From positions 124,001 through 188,000 of the forward strand of contig JAHLTZ010000021.1 of the NCBI GenBank assembly GCA_025786725.1: a DNA stretch of 64,000 nucleotides. The letters are read 5' to 3'. The position numbers were made by a program, and so were the translations under genes. The stretch comes from Syncephalis fuscata (taxonomy: Eukaryota > Zoopagomycota > Zoopagomycetes > Zoopagales > Piptocephalidaceae). Numbering within the stretch: the stretch's first letter is position 1; the number at the start of each line of letters is the position of its first letter. Below are positions 31,859-41,540 of the stretch, piece after piece. Below the pieces are notes generated by a model that was not told the DNA's origin, did not search any database, and saw only the letters and a program-made list of their open reading frames with translations.

Positions 31859-33120
31859 ATATAATAAATTTTAGTTACACAATTATATGTATTAAAGCAA
31901 ATATAATGGCAAATATAGTGATGCCAACCAGTATATCACGAATCTATAGATTATAATAATTATCACTTATCAGCCCAATGATATGTTACAAATAAATACT
32001 CGATTCAAAATAAACTATTTTATATTTATACATAACTTGTTTTGCCATATACTTATATACTTATATATATATATATTATTGATAACAACCTATTATTAAA
32101 TCACTACTATTAGTTTGCTATTGCTTTTTACCACCTAATTACACTATAATCGCTTTTAATACTGCTAAATACTGTGATAGCATTGGCGCAATGTTTTTAC
32201 AATTAAATCTGTAAAATAGCGCTATATTGATATCTTAAGGTATTACAAATAAATGGCAATGTTGTTACAATTTGGCCCTAGAAGCTATAACCTAGCTAAG
32301 CAATCAGTGTCTTATACTAGGCTATTGTATAACTTGACACTTAGAATACAATGTGTTACTTGCCCAATATTACTTTAATGATAAACTTGTTTCTTATTGA
32401 TTATTGATTATATTTGAAAGCCAACAGTTATTCGCCGGTTGTTTCTTTGCAATAGTCGTTTATTACTAGAAATTAGTGCTGACATTTGATATATATTGTT
32501 TTTGTGGCCGATCACTGCAACTTTAAAAGATCTTACAGTCATATGATGCATTTCATAGTCACTTCTTCACAAGACACTGCCAATAACATTAAAATAATCG
32601 TAATGAAAAATTTTAGCATTTTATATTATGGATCATTAACGAGGCTTGTATATTTCCATGGTTTACAAGACTAGATTGGCATTTGCACAAAGTGGCAAAT
32701 ATCTGTGTAAAAATAGTATTTTGATGCATCAGATTTGCAGGGTGTAACATTTTTTTTCAAGGATTAAAGCAAATTTAGCCATTGTAACTTTTTGAAAAAG
32801 CGAGAACAAAGGCACAATAGTGTCATCATCTTTGTTTCAATAGATTTAACACATTCCTTACAATGACGTTGCTGAATTGTGTAAAAACACAATCAAACTT
32901 GGCATGTTTGTTTATATCACATGTATACTAGATAGCTGCCATTGTCGCAGTACTTGCGTAAGTGCTAAATAAGTTAAAACAAAGAGCTAGGCTATATACT
33001 ACAATACAATAATCTATTTATATACATGTATTTTAAGTCATAGTGTAAATGCGTTTGATTCGTTTACATTGTATTCAATGGTATGTTCTACAAAATACAT
33101 ATTGCTGGTATTTAATACAA
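31859..33120. other. Intergenic region upstream of the microexon gene
   Basis: No supported gene. The last few hundred bases probably hold the promoter of the microexon gene. Confidence 0.45.
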
Positions 33121-33137
33121 ATATAGATTTAAATAGC
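33121..33137 (+). promoter_or_regulatory. TATA-like element shared by both microexon genes
   Basis: ATATAGATTTAAATAGCAC lies about 140 bp before the ATG of copy 1. CTATAGACTTAAATAG lies at nearly the same distance (about 148 bp) before the ATG of copy 2, in otherwise poorly conserved DNA. A core-promoter role is inferred. Confidence 0.45.
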
Positions 33138-33269
33138 ACACAAAATGTACACAAGTAACTACTTTTATTATCATCCACTCTGCTTTCTGACAAACCATCA
33201 CTATCATCCGCTTTATCTCAAACATTTGCATTGCTCATTCTACTTTTTGTTTAACAAATCAACATCACC

Positions 33270-34253
33270 ATGAGGCTTTCCATTGCCGTCGTATGCGCTG
33301 TTGCCGTGGCTTTTGTAGCCACACAGCCATGGTAGATGCTAAGCCAAGCCGAGTTCGTCGTAGTACGTTATACTTATAACAAAGGTGTAAACTAGTATAC
33401 TAACTAACATTATGTTTAACTAATTGTAACATTAGGTGGTAAGCAACGCTATAAATCAATCGGTTATGTATTAATCATACGCCATACACTGCTTCTATTG
33501 AACCAATTGTCTTAATAGGACGTAAGTAATATTGTATACTAATCAGCAATGCAGCAATTAAATGTCATACATGTTGTGTTTTTGCCAATTTTATTAATAG
33601 GTCGTAAGTAATATTATATATCGAATAAACATATGCTAATCGCATGACATACATGTGCGTTTAATGATTTGGCGCTAACAGAGGGTAAGTGAGATTGGAT
33701 ACCAAGTAACCATGTACTAATTAAATGCTATGTACTTTGTACTACTAAATTGTATTGATAGGATGTAAGTAGCATTTTAGATTAATTATCAATCCAGTAA
33801 ACATATACCATGTACCGTGCGTGTGTGTGTGTTTAAACTTTAACATTAATAGTTGGTAAGTAGTATTACATGTCCAGTGACAATATGTTAATTAAATGCT
33901 ATCTAATGTGTATATCAAAACTTAATATTAATAGTTAGTAAGTAAAACTATATATTAATTGATTATATATTAAGCATACGCTATAAACTACTACATTCAA
34001 TAACTCGTATTATTAGGCAGTAAGCAGTAGTGTATATTAATATTATACGTTAATCATATTTCATGCACCATGTGTGATTTTTTTATCAATAGGTCGTAAG
34101 TGAAAGTATATATTTAATAGCAATACACTGATTACATGTTGTGCACTGTGTGCGCATTAAATCATAATAATAGTTTGTAAGTAAAATTGTAGAATAATGA
34201 GCTATGCACTAAGTATATGGCGTGTGTTGTATATATTTGTAAATATAGAATAA
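33270..34253 (+). CDS. Microexon-array gene, copy 1: secreted short peptide precursor
   Basis: Exon 1 (33270-33362, 93 nt) encodes the signal peptide MRLSIAVVCAVAVAFVAT and a spacer DAKPSRVRR. Ten 3-nt exons follow: GTG 33436, GAC 33519, GTC 33601, AGG 33682, GAT 33762, TTG 33853, TTA 33935, GCA 34017, GTC 34093 and TTT 34174. Each lies between a TAG/CAG acceptor and a GTAAGT/GTAAGC donor. The last exon starts at 34249. Joined in phase 1 they encode SGRQGFVSSL and then TAA across the last junction. Arg-Arg before the tail is a Kex2-type processing site, so a 10-residue mature peptide is possible. Signal-peptide and spacer frames differ by one base around 33328, as in copy 2. Splicing is inferred, not seen. 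Confidence 0.6.
33363..34248 (+). repeat. Tandem array of eleven homologous introns (~72-88 bp)
   Basis: Consecutive units of 73, 80, 79, 78, 77, 88, 79, 79, 73, 78 and 72 bp, each separated by 3 nt. Units share a layout: GTAAGT at the start, an AT-rich first half, a TAATTA/CTAAT branch-like motif, a region resembling ATGCTATGCACTGTGTGTG, and TTAATAG at the end. The homology means the array grew by tandem duplication of an intron plus three coding bases. Confidence 0.8.
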
Positions 34254-34527
34254 CCGGCGTTTTCAAGATATTGCATGGACAGTTTGCTTGAGATGCTAGC
34301 CCAATACAGTTTAGGTACATAATTGGCAAAGTGCAAAAACCATTTGTCAATTACAGTCTAGTTCAATCGTATACCAAGTTCCAGCTAATATTCCGGTTTA
34401 TTCAATTTTTAAAATAATGCTGTCGCTATATTGCCAACAAGTCTAAATTTACTTATGTCCAGCTGCTTATTAGAATTTGTAGCAATAAACGCATGATTTT
34501 ATTTTAACTATATGTAATCAAGCTATT
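34249..34527 (+). other. Conserved 3' flank of the microexon gene
   Basis: After the stop, about 270 bp remain alignable with copy 2 (63695-63974). Matches include ACCGGCG/ACTGGCG, AAAAACCATTTGTCAATT/AAGACCATTTGACAATT, TACCAAGTTCCA/TATCAAGTTCCA and an exact 17-bp block TATGTAATCAAGCTATT at 34511-34527. The conservation suggests a 3' UTR or polyadenylation signal, or simply the extent of the duplicated unit. Confidence 0.6.
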
Positions 34528-35035
34528 ATATTTATTACTTCGTATAAATACATTATTCTCATTGTATATTTATGATATAATAGATGCATTTTATTTGCTA
34601 TAGTTTGAGCACACTTTACTCACTTAATCGTATACACCATAACCTTCCATTACTGTTCATGTAGTTTTTTTGTCTGTTCGTTATTAACCAAGATTCATTA
34701 AGAAAATTTATTTTTTGCCACTAGTCGTATTTTTTGTATATTTCTATTTAATTTATTTAAACATGTAAATAAATATAACATATTTATTATAAACACATGA
34801 AAAGTTCAAAGTAAATAATGGGTATAGTAAAAATAAGTGTAATCAGAGAACAATCATGACGTGGCAGTTTTTATAAACTGTATAGTTCGATGTGATGTGT
34901 CGTTTGATAAGTGGATGATGAATTCTTAGGCAAGTATGTCGCTGAATTGCTTCATCACTTGTCATTTAGTACACGCGCAATCTTCCTCGGCATCAAGTCA
35001 AACGCCTGCGCTATTGTTTGTCACTCTTATCAACA

Positions 35036-35839
35036 ATGTACTGCAAATTCAATCTACTATACGCGCTATCGCTGGGTCTGGCTTTTGTCGGAACAGTGGC
35101 GCATGCACTCACGGTCGATGTAGAACCCAATGAAACAGAATGCTTCTTTGAAGATCTTAAGATAGGCAACACGCTATCTATCTCGTACGAGGTGGGCTTT
35201 GGTGGCCAGCAAAAGATCGACTTCTCGGTAAGTAGGCACATCTATTGTTGTTGTTGTTGTCAAAATAGCTCACGAGATGCTAATCTACCACCTTACAGTT
35301 GATGGATTCCACAGGCCGAGTTGTCCAAGTAAGCGCTCAACAAAACGCCGGTTTCTACACCGCTACTGCCGACCGTGATGGCCAGTATACCTACTGCTTC
35401 AACAATCACATGAACGATGGCCAGCTCAAGACCGTCAGCTTCTATATCCACGAAGATCATCGTCCACAAAACCAGCAAAGGGTAAGTAGAACGGTCAGGT
35501 GTGTTTGAATTATTTAGTTTTAACGCTATTTTATTATTATAGACAATAAAGAAGATGAACCACTACAGGAGGAAATTCGTACTTTGACCCGTAATGTGCA
35601 GGAGATACGCGAGCACCAGGAATACATTATCCAGCGTGAACGTGCTCACCGTAATAGTAAGTAGCAGTAATATGTTGACAACAATATGCAACGATACTAA
35701 CACTGCGTCTATTAGCCGCCGAAAGTACCAACGATCGTGTCAAATGGTGGTCAGTTGCAGAGACAGTTATTGTGTTGGGTGTGGCCTTTTTCCAGGTCAA
35801 CTATTTGAAACGTTTCTTCGAAGTGAAGCGTGTTGTTTA
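35036..35839 (+). CDS. EMP24: p24 family cargo receptor (TMED2/Emp24-like)
   Basis: Four exons; exon 1 is 35036-35227. A signal peptide (MYCKFNLLYALSLGLAFVGTVAHA) precedes the GOLD domain, with its two cysteines in NETECFFEDLK and YTYCFNN. A coiled-coil (EEIRTLTRNVQEIREHQEYIIQRERAHR) follows. The last exon encodes a transmembrane helix and the tail YLKRFFEVKRVV, the p24-beta type with a dilysine-like/phi motif. p24 proteins cycle between ER and Golgi in COPI/COPII vesicles and sort GPI-anchored cargo, notable beside a cluster of probable GPI proteins. The exon 2 to exon 3 junction near 35480 needs one more G to hold frame. Confidence 0.92.
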
Positions 35840-36051
35840 ATTGTTTAAATGCAATAAGATGAATTAACTTTTCTTTTACAAGTACGACAAGTGGCAAAAT
35901 TATTATTTGATTGTTTATCTGCTTGTATATCTATTACAACAATTTGTGTTTATTTGTCAAACTAGGTATTAATTTATTCTAAACAAAACTTGAAACTATG
36001 GCATATCTACATCAAATAGACTAGTAACCAACTATTAATAAGATATATATA

Positions 36052-36720
36052 TCAGTGTAATAAAAACATACCTAGTATTGCCATTATCCAGCCTAGTCCC
36101 AGCATTGATAAGCTGTCGATTCGCCATAGATGGCGCGAAGGTGAAGACGAATACGCCAGATCGGTATCAATGGCAAAGTCGGTATGAATACTGACGTTTA
36201 GACTATGTCTACTGATACGGTTCATAATGACAACGCATAGACGGTGGTCGGACGAAGTAAACTGAAGTTCAGACTTGCCAGAATCACGGCGACAAATTGT
36301 AATATTGCCATTGCCGCTGCCACAGCTAATCTCGGGATAGACGTTGACAGGCTGTGGCGTATACGTGCTATTGACTCGGGTTATTGGGCGTGTCTTAGTG
36401 ATATTGTCAAAATTGAATCTGTCCATTACCCAGACCATGCTTGCACCGGGGGCCATGATGCGTGCCTCGTAGACAATACTTTTTAGATTGTTTTTTGAGC
36501 AGATACCTGCCACGGCAAATGGCAAGATAGTAAAGTTGAACATATCTGCCATGACCGTCTGCAACGGAAGCAAAAGCAGTACCAATAACACAGATACATT
36601 TTTAATGGTCGATGGCTATCGGTGGATAATAGTAAGCTAACAAATGACTTTGCCACACTCGTACGAATAGACTTACCTTTATGGCACAAAAATGACGCTG
36701 TGCCTGAAAGTGGCCATCAT
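36052..36720 (-). CDS. Four-cysteine surface protein family, member F
   Basis: The main exon (from about 36608 to 36052) encodes a hydrophobic leader VLLVLLLLPLQTVMA and a mature domain with four spaced cysteines: GICSKNN, PEISCGSG, ITICRRD and HRLCVVIMN. Several Asn-x-Ser/Thr sites are present. It ends with a hydrophobic segment (LSMLGLGWIMAILGMFLLH) fitting a GPI-attachment signal. An upstream 5' exon from 36720 can be joined if one T is added near 36690. Spacing and the LCVVIMN...NVSIHTDF segment match the other members, though overall identity is low. Divergently placed relative to members A-C. Role unknown; surface location inferred. Confidence 0.65.
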
Positions 36721-37085
36721 GACTAGAACTTGCACCAAGTAACATTGCTACACAGAATACCGACAACAACAGGAATTAATAAGGCTGATCTAACAAACTA
36801 TAGGGAAACAAGTCGCAGTAGTATAAAGAATACAACAGAAAGGAGAAGCTGGATAGAGATGCGCTGTGTGCATGTGAGTGTGCACTGTGTGCGTTCATCA
36901 ATTGCTCAGCAATTACTAGCCGGTTTGTAGGATGATTTGCGCATGGTGAGTGATTGGACATCCGCCACATACACGTGGTCTTTATTGCAGTAATAAACTA
37001 GGCGCAAAGTATTAATAAAAGGTTGTTTATTAATGATGCTGATGATAATCAAGTATTTGGAAAAAGGTAAACATGTCGGATTAAA

Positions 37086-37817
37086 TTAAAACAGCGATAG
37101 ATAGCCATACAGGGAAAAGTAGGCGAGAAACAGTGGCGAGCAGGTTGATTGTCTATAGAAAACATTAAAAGTATTATTGCTGCTATGTGTGCTGTTGTCA
37201 TGCTTGTTGTTTGCACTAACGGAAACAAGCTCGAGTTGTGCTCGTATTGTTGCCGTCACCGACTGCGTAACATTAGCATTGGATAGAACAATACAGATAC
37301 GGCTTGGTCTACTAATTGTTATCGGCTGGGTTTCTCGGTCTAAGTTGCTGCTATCCCATTATCACACCAGGTGATACGCTTGTCATCAGCAACACACGAT
37401 GGCTTTATGTAATAGTTGAATAGAGAACTAGTCTGGTCGGCCGATGATGCTAATCGTAGATCCGGCTTGTTTGTCGTTGTATTGGCAAATTGATTTGCAA
37501 GTTTAGTGTAGTTTTCAAAGTCAAGCACATAGACACCATCGAGTCCTGGACCATTAGTTACAGTGACATCAATGCTTATTTTATTAATCAAGCCTACGCT
37601 GCATTGGCTGCGGATTTGATCGGGCGGCACAACGGTAGAATTTTGAAATCTTTCAGCAATAACACAGTTCTATATCGGTGTGTTAGGCACGTTTATAAAA
37701 GTGTTATGGCTATATTTGTGCTATAGCACGTTTACCTACAGAGAATAAAAGTAGTAGCACTGCAGCTAGTAAGGTAGGAATCAGTCGCAGTGCTGAAGTT
37801 GAAATGGCAGTACACAT
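37086..37817 (-). CDS. Four-cysteine surface protein family, member E
   Basis: Exon 1 from 37817 encodes a signal peptide (MCTAISTSALRLIPTLLAA...) ending at a GTAAAC donor. The main exon encodes QCSVGLINKISIDV, GPGLDGVYVLDFENYTKL, PSCVADD and TWCDNG. After one added G near 37356 it continues to SRICIVLSNANVTQ. GLDGVYVLD closely parallels GLDGIYIVD of member D. The last cysteine segment matches LCxVxxN of the whole family. The phase of the first intron is not resolved, and the C-terminal end (to 37086) is uncertain and may be spliced. Probably secreted and membrane-anchored. Confidence 0.6.
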
Positions 37818-38324
37818 TGTAGTTCTACAAGTAGCAGGTATGAGGAAAGGATATTACAGCAGCTGCTGTGTAGCACTGAGGAAATCATGAAGTGCAGCAA
37901 TCCACCATGTGATGCGAGCCGGCATCTGTCATATAATCGAAGAGTGAAGGGGGGAGCTGCAAAGTCGCCACTATCCTGTGGCTGTAATAATAAAATTCAT
38001 TCTAGTCTAACGAGTTATGATTTGCTCGTTATGTCGAATTGTTTTTCAAATAATGTGGTAGCACATGGTGCCCAAAAATTGATTGGCGCTAATAAAAATA
38101 GTACTGATTGAATGACGATAATGTGGAACGTGAATGGCCTTTGAAGCATAAGATGTTATCAAAAAAAACAAGCAGCTATAAAATGAGGAGATACTTGGCG
38201 GATATAGCTATAAATTCGCTACTATTCCTTCTAGTTGTTTCAGTTTTAGCATTTGCGCCTGCATCTTACTTACAGTTATCGGTTGCCGTGTTCATCCCTA
38301 CTCATTGCAAGATATATTAACAGC

Positions 38325-38882
38325 ATGCGTGTCACCGTCTTTCTACCCTTCGTCGTTGCCGGCCTCTTGGCAAGCTGTGCAGCAGCATATGAAATGAAGT
38401 TTAAGATTGCCGGCGGTCAAGTGGATGGTGTTTGCGCAAAAGGAATCTTCCAGTATGTGAAATACTCGGCAAAGGTGACCAGTGGCCAGCTGCACGCATC
38501 CTACTTTGTCCCACAGCCTTTCTACACTCAATATGTAAATGCCATTAAAAATAGCAAGACAGGAAGCACGCAGCTCAAGATGCTTTTTGACAAAAACAAC
38601 TCTTGTTTACCGGACCCTTCTGTCACCAATAGCCGTATTAATGGCTGCAGCATCGGTGAAGCAAACACAGCATCCATTCAAGTAGGCCCCGATCCTCTCT
38701 GCATCCTACTCGACAACACGGCCACCGGTACTGAGGCCGCTGTCGATTTGAAGTTCACTTTCGGCAACTCAACCAACATTAGCTACAACGGTGCTGGCTC
38801 GGCCTACGCTACCAGTTCAGTCAAGATTGCTGCTGCTGTGGTGTTATCTACCAGCATGATGGCATCCCAATTTTTGCTATAA
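38325..38882 (+). CDS. Four-cysteine surface protein family, member A
   Basis: Single exon, 185 residues. The start at 38325 gives the signal peptide MRVTVFLPFVVAGLLASCAAA; the upstream in-frame extension is ignored. Conserved segments are GVCAKGIFQYVKYSAKVTSG, NNSCLPD, NGCSIGEA and DPLCILLDNTATGTEAAVDLKF. The tail has a small-residue stretch (NGAGSAYATSS) followed by a hydrophobic end with no basic tail, as in GPI signals. N-glycosylation sites are present. No known domain is recognised. Neighbouring paralogues B and C lie in tandem on the same strand. Confidence 0.75.
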   Translation: MRVTVFLPFVVAGLLASCAAAYEMKFKIAGGQVDGVCAKGIFQYVKYSAKVTSGQLHASYFVPQPFYTQYVNAIKNSKTGSTQLKMLFDKNNSCLPDPSVTNSRINGCSIGEANTASIQVGPDPLCILLDNTATGTEAAVDLKFTFGNSTNISYNGAGSAYATSSVKIAAAVVLSTSMMASQFLL

Positions 38883-39603
38883 TTCATTTTCATTTACACT
38901 GTTCTTTAACGGCAGCATATTGTTATAAAATTTATAAATGATAACTAAGTTGTGTATTTTAAAATAGCATTATTATATAAATTAGTGATGTTGACAAATC
39001 TCTAAATTGTATTGATACAAATGGATTCCGTAGGCTGTATTATGAGTATAAAAAATAATGATTCTATTGTTGTTCTGGTTATTTTTCTATCCTATCATAC
39101 CGGAATATTAACAGGTTCTGGTGAATGCCTACACAAAATCCGATTAAATAAAATGATTTAAAACTTGGATATTAATAACTGAATGTTGCTAAAATAGCAC
39201 AATCTAGACTGTAGACTAGAGCAAACACTAGAAATTATCTAAATTTTGGAATAGCAGGTTATATCAAATGTCAAATAGGCCTTATTTGCTTAGTAGGCAG
39301 TCTGAGTCAATGCCTAATTGTTTCATAAACCAATCACACTGTAAACTCGATTATACTATCAGTGTTATAATGCATCATTATAACAAATAGAGATATAGGC
39401 CTTGCGTTCATTAGAAAGACTGAGTCAATATTCAATTTTTGTTGCAAAAACTATTATACAACAAATTCAGTATGCAAACATTTGGTATAAAAATCCAACG
39501 GTTGGGTGATGGTACCTACAATTGGCATCCTGATCTATTCACTACTCATTAGCCATTGGGTTAAAACCTTTATTTTTATTGCCTTTAGTTTCATACTTTT
39601 AAA

Positions 39604-40173
39604 ATGAAGCTCGTTTTTCTGACTGTTGCACTGACTGTTTTTGCCGCTACTGTCGGCGCTACTAAAAAAGACGCATTGCACATTGCCGCTAACGACGTCG
39701 CTGGTACATGCGCCAAATCTTTCTCATATTTATCCTACTCGGTAAAAGTTACCGATGGATCCTTAGAAGGCGCATACTTTATGACGGAAAAGGATTACCA
39801 ACAATTGAAGAAGAGACTTGACAACTCGACGGACTCTAGAGACGCCCTTCATTACGATGGAGATAATTCGTGCACTTCAGGCTCCGATAAAGACAGAAAA
39901 GGAATCAAGACGTGCGAAATTGGGAAAATTACTCCAAGTAAAATCGCAAAAAACGACGAAAACTACTGTATTGTATTGTCTAATCTAAACTCAAGAAATG
40001 TTGCCACGGTCGATTTTGAGTATAATTTTCTCAATGCCGATAAGAAGGCTATTGAGGCCAACTCTGGTAACAAGCAATCTAGCACTGTCATTATTTATTA
40101 CACTTTGCTTATGACGAGCACTCTGGCTACCTTTTATCCATGGCGTAATAATCTTTTTAATAAACGTTTATAG
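39604..40173 (+). CDS. Four-cysteine surface protein family, member B
   Basis: Single exon, 189 residues. The signal peptide is MKLVFLTVALTVFAATVGA. The family pattern is clear: GTCAKSFSYLSYSVKVTDGS, DNSCTSG, KTCEIGKI and NYCIVLSNLNSRNVATVDFEY. The C-terminal hydrophobic segment (TVIIYYTLLMTSTLATFY) ends in a basic tail, PWRNNLFNKRL. That is unusual for a GPI signal and may mean a transmembrane anchor or a frame lost at the 3' end. The mature domain is much more charged (Lys/Asp) than in A or C. Confidence 0.75.
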   Translation: MKLVFLTVALTVFAATVGATKKDALHIAANDVAGTCAKSFSYLSYSVKVTDGSLEGAYFMTEKDYQQLKKRLDNSTDSRDALHYDGDNSCTSGSDKDRKGIKTCEIGKITPSKIAKNDENYCIVLSNLNSRNVATVDFEYNFLNADKKAIEANSGNKQSSTVIIYYTLLMTSTLATFYPWRNNLFNKRL

Positions 40174-40867
40174 CTGTTTAGGTGATTTTTTATTTGTTAA
40201 CTGAAATAATACAAAGATTGAACAGTCATTACACTAGTTATAATTAGACATTAATAATGAATCAACTATATTATACATTCACATCAGATATTACATTTAT
40301 ACAAGTGTAGCCACGATGACGAATAGTTTCTACTTCAGCACAAATACGGATTATCAGTTGACTAAACAGATACATGCATGGGAGCAGCCCATGCTTGAAG
40401 TAGCATAAACATACGCATTATTGATTTACTCTATACGCTACGCAGCCATATGTGCGATACAAGTTTCGTTTATAGATAGCCCACAGCATGTGTGGACTAA
40501 TACCTCTTACCTCAGTGAGTCATTATGTGCCTAAAAAAGGTCATATGGGCACTGATCGGCCTGTTTAAACTGGTAATTGCTAATTTTGAAAAAAACGTCC
40601 TACGTAATGGCCTGGCGAACCAAGGCGAAACGACCAATGGCTGAATAATAGTGACATGCCTTTGGACAACTCGCATTTGTTGTCTAAAAAAGAATATTCC
40701 ATGCTTTTAAGCTAATTCACGCCTTAGCAGGCATCAGCGCACATTTGATACTATAAATTCGCCCGAGTTTCTTGGTATTGTAGCTTAACATTATTCTTCG
40801 CTCTCTCAACATTGACCATTATTCGAAGTTGTTTTATTGTCACTTGAGCGATTATTGTATATTCACA

Positions 40868-41540
40868 ATGTACGCCAAAACTTTACTGTCTGTCCTATGC
40901 ACAAGCCTAATCTTCACGACCACACTGGCCGTTCAAACGACTACGGTGATCCCTCCTAGCGAGGTCAAAAGTACTTGTACCGATGCGGTTAGCCAATATG
41001 TCAAATATTCGGTTAAAGTCACTAGTGGAGGTTTAACTGCGGTTTATCTATCGCCCGTAAGCAATGCTCAATCTTATGAATTGGCGGCCAATAATGGAAG
41101 CAAGCTTACACTATTCACGGTTCTTTACGATAGACTAAACTCTTGTGCCAAAAGCACAGTCAATGGAGTTTTAGTTCCTCGTACCGAATGCAGTGCCGGA
41201 AAAACTTATCCATCTAAAACAGTGAGTATTACTGAACCATACTGCCTCGTATTCGACAACACGATGGGTAATATATCGGCCACTGTCGAAGCGGACTATA
41301 CCTTTACCAACTCTTCAACCAGTTGTAAGTGTAATATATATCCACATTGACAAACTCACTAACACTATAAATGACTTAGCAATACTACCTAACGGCGATA
41401 AAAGTACTTCCAACAGCGACGGCAAAAACAATGGCATTCTCGGCGGTCTTTTCAATAGTGCCAATACCAACAGCTTTAGTATATTCAACTATTTATTAAT
41501 CACCTTTATTGCCATTGCCATTGCATTCTTGTCCCAGTAA
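40868..41540 (+). CDS. Four-cysteine surface protein family, member C
   Basis: Two exons (40868-41324, 41380-41540), about 205 residues. The signal peptide is MYAKTLLSVLCTSLIFTTTLA. Family segments are STCTDAVSQYVKYSVKVTSG, LNSCAKS, TECSAGK and PYCLVFDNTMGNISATVEADY. Exon 2 adds a Ser/Asn/Gly linker and a hydrophobic C-terminus (NYLLITFIAIAIAFLSQ) that looks like a GPI-attachment signal. QYVKYSVKVTSG is nearly the same as in member A, so A and C are the closest pair. Confidence 0.78.

Noticed and set aside
33363-34248. CRISPR-like array (regular repeats of ~80 bp)
   Set aside because: The separators are 3 nt, the repeats are diverged and carry splice signals, and the surrounding genes are eukaryotic.
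37887-38320. Two short ORFs between members E and A
   Set aside because: No family resemblance; they lie in the presumed shared promoter region.
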